Positions 6,482-10,626 of a stretch of DNA of 10,626 nt are shown here, piece after piece. Position 1 is the stretch's first letter. Each line of letters opens with the position of its first letter. A model generated the notes under the pieces. That model did no database searches, was not told where the DNA came from, and saw only the letters and a program-made list of their open reading frames with translations. The stretch spans positions 1 through 10,626 of the forward strand of contig DLBF01000155.1 in the NCBI GenBank assembly GCA_002494215.1, written 5' to 3'. The DNA is from Prevotellaceae bacterium UBA7028. Its GTDB lineage: Bacteria > Bacteroidota > Bacteroidia > Bacteroidales > Bacteroidaceae. A program made the translations under genes and the position numbers.

Positions 6482-8643
6482 AACTGGACGGGCACAACCA
6501 CCTTGAAAGTTATGTTACGCCCCATGTTATAAACACCACGACGATTTGTGGCATTGTTCATGTCGGCATACTTCAGACGGCTCAGATGATTCTGATAGGC
6601 TGTATTCAACACATTATCAGCCGTTACATATAACTCAGCTACCTTCTTACCCTTTACCTGCACGTCCGTACCTGCCGAGAAGCTCAGCAACGCATAACCC
6701 GGAGTTACAGTCTCTGTTTCATCAGCACTATAAATGTGATTCTGCTTGAAGTAATAGTTCAAGCCTGCAGCAACGTACAGATTATTCAACAGAGAATGAC
6801 GGCTCTCGTATTCTGAATGATGGTGATTGATGGTGCTGTGTGAATGATGAAGAAGTTCCCACTTCAGTTCTGCATTCCAACGGGGAGCAGGTGTGAAGGG
6901 CAGATACTTGGTCTCTGCAGGTTGGTTCAGCAACTGCGCATCTACATAAGAGAAACTGTTAGAGAAGTGAACCGAATGTATGGGATGAAAATCTACTCCC
7001 GCCTCGAAGCCCAACAGACGGGCATCACCCTGTGTATAGGCATAAGTCAGGTAACCCTCCTCTATCTCTTCGGGCAAACGGTGTGTGAAGATGTAGTTGT
7101 TTATGCGGTTGGCAAAGAGTGCCACCTGGGCAGAAACATAACGTGAAGTAAAGTCCAGTCCCAAGTCAGCCTGCAAGCTATATTCAGCCTTCAAATTCTG
7201 AGAACCCAGCTCATAACGGATAGAACCCTCATGAACACCATTAGAGGCCAACTCACTCATGTTAGGTGTACGAAAACCTCGAGCCAGATTGGCACGAACA
7301 TTAAAGTGCTCGTTGATATTGCATACAGCACCGAGGCTAGCGGATACACCATTGAAGTAACGGGTAAAGTCAGTAAAGCGCATCGCACCATCCTCCTCCA
7401 GTTCATCACCGTGCATGTGGCGATGGTCGTAACGTACACCACCGCTGAATGTCCAGCGATCACCCAATGTCTTGGTAGCAGTAGCATAGATACCACCATC
7501 GAAGAGCTTGTAATCAGGAATCAGGAACTCTTCACCCAGATTACCAGAATGCTGGTACATACCGCCAATACCGGCTGACAACTTCCATCCGTTGAACTCC
7601 TGCGTCACATAACGCACATCATAGGTCATGGTATGCAACTTGAAGTAGAGTTCATATTCATCCTCGCTCTCCTCAAACTCCTGACGTTGGTTCTGCTGAT
7701 AGCCTAAGATAACCTTCAGGAAACCCTTGGGAAGATTAAAGAAGTTATCCCAAACCAACTTGTAGTGGTTCACATGCTGGAAAGGAAGCGCCTTGCCGTA
7801 AGTCTTTATATTATCAGTGGTACACTCCAACTCGCCTGTTACCTCGTCACGCTCACCTTCAACAATGCTGGGAGTCAGATGATAGAGCGTACCGGTCAAG
7901 CGGGAATGCCCCCAAGGCTTGTACAGACCTAACATCAGACGGCCGGCTTTCTCACCAAACTGAGAGCCAGGCACATAACCGTCGTACTTGTTCTTATAAG
8001 CATGGGCCATCTTATGACTGAAAAGACCATCCCATACAAATCCCTTCTTGTTACCTGCCATAGAGAGGTTGTACCCGAAAAGACCGTTGTTGGTTTGATA
8101 CTCTGAACTGAAGTTAGCACGCATATCTCCCTCGGGCAATATGGGCTGAGGATGCAGGATGACAACGCCTGCCATAGCATCAGAACCATACATCAACGAG
8201 GCAGGTCCTTTCAGGATCTCCACTGAACCTACACTGTTACCATCAACCTCTACACCGTGCTCATCGCCCCACTGCTGACCTTCCTGACGGACGCCCTCGC
8301 TCATTACAACTACGCGATTATATCCCAAACCACGGATAATGGGTTTAGAAATACTGCCGCCTGTAGTAAGCTGACTAACACCTGGCTGACGACTGATGGC
8401 ATCTATAATATTGGTGGATGCCGTAGAACGTAGCACCTTAGGACTGACAATGCTGATGGGAGCCGTTGAATGCTTCAGCTTTGTATCACCCGTTACACCT
8501 GTTACTGTAATCTCGTTTAATTGAAGATGGCGGTAGAAAACATCGGTAGAGTCCTCTGCATGATGATGTTTATCATCATTCTGTGCTGCCAATGCTGTAC
8601 ATATACACAGCAATGGCAGAACGAAAATATATCTATTATTCAT
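6478..8643 (-). CDS. TonB-dependent outer-membrane receptor, His-rich, probable metal (ZnuD-like) uptake
   Basis: A 721-aa outer-membrane receptor for energised uptake. A signal peptide (residues 1-20, ending ALAA) is followed by a His-rich mature N-terminus (DDKHHHAED), then a TonB-box-like EITVTG (44-49). The plug domain contains PIIRGLGYNRVVVMSEGVRQ, GQQWGDEHGVEVD and VEILKGPASLMYGSDAMAGVV. The rest is a beta-barrel ending in a terminal Phe (VVVPVQF), the usual assembly signal. It lacks the carboxypeptidase-D-like N-terminal extension of SusC proteins and has no SusD neighbour, arguing against glycan uptake. A second His cluster, HHSHSTINHHH (599-609), falls between two strands, probably in an outside loop. 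His-rich segments and the HG...D plug motif recall zinc receptors such as ZnuD. Zinc, another divalent metal or a metal complex is the inferred substrate; haem is possible. It follows the Cys/His-rich small gene by 80 bp with no promoter seen between, so one operon is likely. Confidence 0.92.
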   Translation of the reverse strand: MNNRYIFVLPLLCICTALAAQNDDKHHHAEDSTDVFYRHLQLNEITVTGVTGDTKLKHSTAPISIVSPKVLRSTASTNIIDAISRQPGVSQLTTGGSISKPIIRGLGYNRVVVMSEGVRQEGQQWGDEHGVEVDGNSVGSVEILKGPASLMYGSDAMAGVVILHPQPILPEGDMRANFSSEYQTNNGLFGYNLSMAGNKKGFVWDGLFSHKMAHAYKNKYDGYVPGSQFGEKAGRLMLGLYKPWGHSRLTGTLYHLTPSIVEGERDEVTGELECTTDNIKTYGKALPFQHVNHYKLVWDNFFNLPKGFLKVILGYQQNQRQEFEESEDEYELYFKLHTMTYDVRYVTQEFNGWKLSAGIGGMYQHSGNLGEEFLIPDYKLFDGGIYATATKTLGDRWTFSGGVRYDHRHMHGDELEEDGAMRFTDFTRYFNGVSASLGAVCNINEHFNVRANLARGFRTPNMSELASNGVHEGSIRYELGSQNLKAEYSLQADLGLDFTSRYVSAQVALFANRINNYIFTHRLPEEIEEGYLTYAYTQGDARLLGFEAGVDFHPIHSVHFSNSFSYVDAQLLNQPAETKYLPFTPAPRWNAELKWELLHHSHSTINHHHSEYESRHSLLNNLYVAAGLNYYFKQNHIYSADETETVTPGYALLSFSAGTDVQVKGKKVAELYVTADNVLNTAYQNHLSRLKYADMNNATNRRGVYNMGRNITFKVVVPVQF

Positions 8644-8694
8644 TCTGATTTCAGATTGTATATTTATAATAATGTATAAGAGTAATAAACACTG

Positions 8695-8716
8695 GGGGAT
8701 AAAACTGCTTATCCCC
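8695..8716 (-). promoter_or_regulatory. Perfect hairpin between the small membrane protein gene and the receptor gene
   Basis: GGGGATAA / TTATCCCC arms of 8 bp enclose a 6-nt loop, just after the stop of the small gene and about 50 nt before the receptor ATG. In the minus-strand transcript no U-tract follows directly, so full termination is unlikely. It could act as a processing or stabilising element, or tune receptor expression within the operon. Confidence 0.5.
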
Positions 8717-8723
8717 TATCCTA

Positions 8724-9074
8724 TTATCCTAGACTAGCAGGAGGACCACGGGTAACGATGATGCCGCACCTGTCTGAACAATGGGCACACAGGGGACGGG
8801 CATGAAGTATTCTGCTTACATGAAAAAGGAAAACAACTGCGCATACAGAGCCTGCTACAAAGGTCAGCGTCAGGAACTGACAAAGCACACAATGGTGCAT
8901 AGAATCAGACAACTGGGAGAAATGTCCATGACAATGATGCTGCACACAAGCGGTACATGAAATCTCATCAGCTTCTGATTCGTGGTGGATGTGCAGAGAC
9001 GATAACAGCAGCGTTGGCAGGAAGACTGCCAACAACACCCAACTGGCTATATATCTCTTTCTCTCCAAACTCAT
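8724..9074 (-). CDS. Small Cys/His-rich two-helix membrane protein, putative metal-handling partner of the receptor
   Basis: A 116-aa protein with two hydrophobic segments (about 8-27 and 66-86). The ~38-residue loop between them is packed with possible metal ligands: HIHH (28-31), C40-x-x-C43, HHCHGH (46-51) and HHCVLC (60-65). The C-terminal part adds C96-x-x-C99, C103 and the ending RGPPASLG. Similar small proteins with an R-A/G-P-P tail occur in Bacteroidetes beside TonB-dependent receptors, and the overall look is like DUF2946-type proteins; both statements are from memory. With positive residues before helix 1, the ligand-rich loop should face the periplasm. Position directly upstream of the His-rich receptor suggests metal sensing, buffering or delivery, but the function is unknown. 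It carries its own promoter, just past the terminator of the lipoprotein gene. The ATG at 9074 is the only early start. Confidence 0.8.
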   Translation of the reverse strand: MSLERKRYIASWVLLAVFLPTLLLSSLHIHHESEADEISCTACVQHHCHGHFSQLSDSMHHCVLCQFLTLTFVAGSVCAVVFLFHVSRILHARPLCAHCSDRCGIIVTRGPPASLG

Positions 9075-9093
9075 ATATGCAAAGTTGCAGGCG

Positions 9094-9101
9094 CAAAATT
9101 A
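9094..9101 (-). promoter_or_regulatory. Putative -7 element for the small membrane protein-receptor operon
   Basis: On the minus strand this reads TAATTTTG, an exact TAnnTTTG match 19 bp before the ATG at 9074, giving a very short leader. A second near match, CAACTTTG (9087-9080), is closer still. No clear -33 element or known metal-regulator box was recognised. Confidence 0.5.
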
Positions 9102-9102
9102 C

Positions 9103-9141
9103 AAAAAAATCCCGAGGCATTGTGCATTTGCCTCGGGATTT
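9103..9141 (-). terminator. Strong intrinsic terminator of the lipoprotein gene
   Basis: A perfect 13-bp stem (9107-9119 with 9129-9141, core TCCCGAGGCA) has a 9-nt loop. In the minus-strand direction it is followed by a run of T continuing to 9103. It lies about 40 nt past the lipoprotein stop codon at 9181 and immediately before the promoter of the next operon, isolating the two units. Confidence 0.9.
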
Positions 9142-9180
9142 AAATATATTTAAATATATATATTCCTTTTACTTAGGAGT

Positions 9181-10422
9181 TTAGTCTTTCTCAACAGGAA
9201 TGATAACCTTCTCGCCGGGTTTCAGCGCACTGGTAATCTGACCGTTTACAATGCAGGGCTTGCCTGTCCTTACACGGCTTTCCTTCAATTCCTCCCATAC
9301 ATCCTTTGTGCAGTAGCTGTGAACCTCGATGGTGATACCGTCGCCGTAGTCAGCTCTGAGCTGCTCAATCAGAGAAGCAGGAATGTCTGTAATCTCGATG
9401 GTGATACCGTTAGCATCGTGAGTAATATTATGCTTAACAACATACTCCTTATAGTAGAAGTCGAAGATACGAATATCGAAGTCATCCTGCTCCAGAATAT
9501 CCTCTTCCTTCAAGGGGATGTTAACCTTTACAGACTCCACATCAGTTCTTACATGGATTGAAGTCTTAATCTCGTACCAATCCTTGTGCTCCTGCTGGTG
9601 AACGTCTACCTCTACATTATCGGGAATGGGATCAATTACGTACTCAGGTGTCTCATTATCGCGGATAACGCCATTTACGTGCCAACGATACTGTCCGCCA
9701 ACTTCCTTAACAACGTACCACAGAACGTGAGAATCCAAGTAATCAGCGCCCTTAGCCAGCAAAGCATTGACATTAGCCAAAGCAGCGGTGTTCTTAGCAA
9801 CATTCTTATTAGCTGCAATCTCAGCCTCCAAGTCTTCAACCTCGTCAGCCAGAATATCTACAACAGAGGGAGCCTCGAGAATTACAGGCTGAGTCTTCAG
9901 ACCTTCCTGATCGTATACATAACGGAACAAGCCAATGTTGTTGCCAGTCTTCTTGTCTATCTTATAGTAATCGAAGTCACGGTCGTTATAATGGGGATAG
10001 TTGAATACGTTTGAAACCTTACCTACGTTGTGGCTGGTTACACCAGACTTACCAGCGGGACGTCCATAATAGAGAGCAGAGCTCTTGTCGTAGAAATCAG
10101 GAATTGTACCGTCGGCACGGATAGAGAAACGAGCGCTCTCCCAACCCTCGTCGGTATGCTTGGGCCATGCAAGACCACCAGCAGGATCCATAATTTTAAT
10201 TTTTGACTTAATACCTACAAGGGGCATCTGACCCTCGTAAGACAACTTTTGACCCTGGAAGAAAACCTCTGTCTGAGGAATCACATCCTCCTGATCATCA
10301 TTAATACCTTCGGTACCTTCAATTTTGTTACAGCTTGCAAAACCTATTGCAACAGCCACAACAGATAACAGAATAAAAGACTTTTTCATAAATTTTTTGT
10401 ATAGTGTAGTTTTCGTCGTCAT
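9181..10422 (-). CDS. Uncharacterised Bacteroidales lipoprotein, 413 aa
   Basis: No family was recognised. A hydrophobic segment (MKKSFILLSVVAVAIGFASC) ends in a lipobox Cys (C31), so the protein should be lipid-anchored, probably in the outer membrane. The mature N-terminus is acidic (NDDQEDV). Residues ~186-229 form a predicted Ala/Glu-rich helix (ILADEVEDLEAEIAA...), preceded by an aromatic-rich region with several Tyr/Asp. Residues ~267 to the end look beta-rich and contain a repeated GITIE motif (339-343, 362-366). Two starts are possible. ATG 10422 is kept because its spacing from the -7 element (47 nt) and its leader resemble those of the gene at 1241. ATG 10389 (MKKSFILL) would give a more typical short lipoprotein signal. 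It is monocistronic, with an upstream promoter and a strong downstream terminator. There is no SusC/D-like partner nearby. Confidence 0.85.
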   Translation of the reverse strand: MTTKTTLYKKFMKKSFILLSVVAVAIGFASCNKIEGTEGINDDQEDVIPQTEVFFQGQKLSYEGQMPLVGIKSKIKIMDPAGGLAWPKHTDEGWESARFSIRADGTIPDFYDKSSALYYGRPAGKSGVTSHNVGKVSNVFNYPHYNDRDFDYYKIDKKTGNNIGLFRYVYDQEGLKTQPVILEAPSVVDILADEVEDLEAEIAANKNVAKNTAALANVNALLAKGADYLDSHVLWYVVKEVGGQYRWHVNGVIRDNETPEYVIDPIPDNVEVDVHQQEHKDWYEIKTSIHVRTDVESVKVNIPLKEEDILEQDDFDIRIFDFYYKEYVVKHNITHDANGITIEITDIPASLIEQLRADYGDGITIEVHSYCTKDVWEELKESRVRTGKPCIVNGQITSALKPGEKVIIPVEKD

Positions 10423-10461
10423 AGTCTTGTTACTTGTTAATTATGTTTCGTTTTCACAATG

Positions 10462-10469
10462 CAAAATTA
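10462..10469 (-). promoter_or_regulatory. Putative Bacteroidetes -7 element for the lipoprotein gene
   Basis: On the minus strand this reads TAATTTTG, an exact TAnnTTTG match, 47 nt (from the start of the element) before the ATG at 10422 and 80 nt before the one at 10389. The following leader is A-rich and shares AACATAATTA with the leader of the hydrolase gene. Confidence 0.55.
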
Positions 10470-10580
10470 TGTAAAAATATATATATGCGGAAATATATTG
10501 CAGAAAAAAAACAACAGATAATGCCGAATTGTTGATATATGTCAATAGCCCCAGGAGTTTGGGCCTCAAATTCGAAGGAG

Positions 10581-10615
10581 ATTCAGCGTGCAAACGCATC
10601 GGATTCACGCTGAAT
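10581..10615. repeat. Perfect 10-bp inverted repeat near the window end
   Basis: ATTCAGCGTG / CACGCTGAAT with a 15-nt spacer, in a stretch more GC-rich than the A/T-rich promoter region beside it. No T-tract follows on either strand, so a terminator is unlikely. It could be a regulator site, a dispersed palindromic element, or part of something beyond the window. Confidence 0.5.
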
Positions 10616-10626
10616 TCACCCCGTAT

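Noticed and set aside
6478..8643. SusC-type glycan receptor
   Set aside because: Too short (721 aa), no N-terminal carboxypeptidase-D-like extension, no SusD gene nearby.
9586..10014. 142-aa plus-strand open frame inside the lipoprotein gene
   Set aside because: It is antisense to a well-supported lipoprotein gene, its Ile/Leu/Asn/Val-rich composition is typical of a reverse-strand shadow, and there is no promoter or domain.
1..10626. CRISPR array, tRNA, rRNA, insertion sequence or phage genes
   Set aside because: The heptad repeats have no spacers of CRISPR length, and no transposase, integrase, tRNA-like or rRNA-like sequence was seen.

Overview
The window looks like chromosomal DNA of a Bacteroidales bacterium, most likely Prevotella or a close relative. 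Four intergenic regions carry a match to the Bacteroidetes -7 promoter element TAnnTTTG. Leaders are A/T-rich without clear Shine-Dalgarno sites. One protein has a typical Bacteroidetes lipoprotein signal, and there is a TonB-dependent outer-membrane receptor. The genus is inferred, not proven. Seven full-length genes and one short gene are supported. No rRNA, tRNA, CRISPR array, transposase or phage gene was seen.

Layout. 24-1241 (-) is a secreted serine beta-lactamase-like hydrolase. It is divergent from 1414-2706 (+), an L-cysteine desulfidase/serine dehydratase-like Fe-S enzyme (CyuA/YhaM family). The 150-bp region between them holds both promoters and an imperfect inverted repeat that could be an operator. 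2905-4680 (+) is an oxaloacetate decarboxylase alpha/pyruvate carboxylase B-type carboxyltransferase with intact catalytic motifs. Its C-terminal biotinyl-like domain lacks the biotin-accepting lysine. 4722-6149 (+) is a UvrX/UmuC-type Y-family DNA polymerase with a clamp-binding motif, followed by a 63-aa YolD-like protein (6290-6481); together they resemble the Firmicutes UvrX-YolD translesion cassette.

On the minus strand, converging on the YolD-like gene with a 4-nt overlap, lies a probable metal-uptake operon. It consists of a 116-aa Cys/His-rich membrane protein (9074-8724) followed by a His-rich, ZnuD-like TonB-dependent receptor (8643-6478). Upstream, separated by a strong intrinsic terminator, is an unrecognised 413-aa lipoprotein gene (10422-9181). 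The last 200 bp hold that gene's promoter and a palindrome.

The points most worth a second look are the carboxyltransferase without a biotin site, the Cys/His-rich partner of the receptor, and several intergenic degenerate tandem repeats. Those repeats differ in sequence but all have a 7-bp period.
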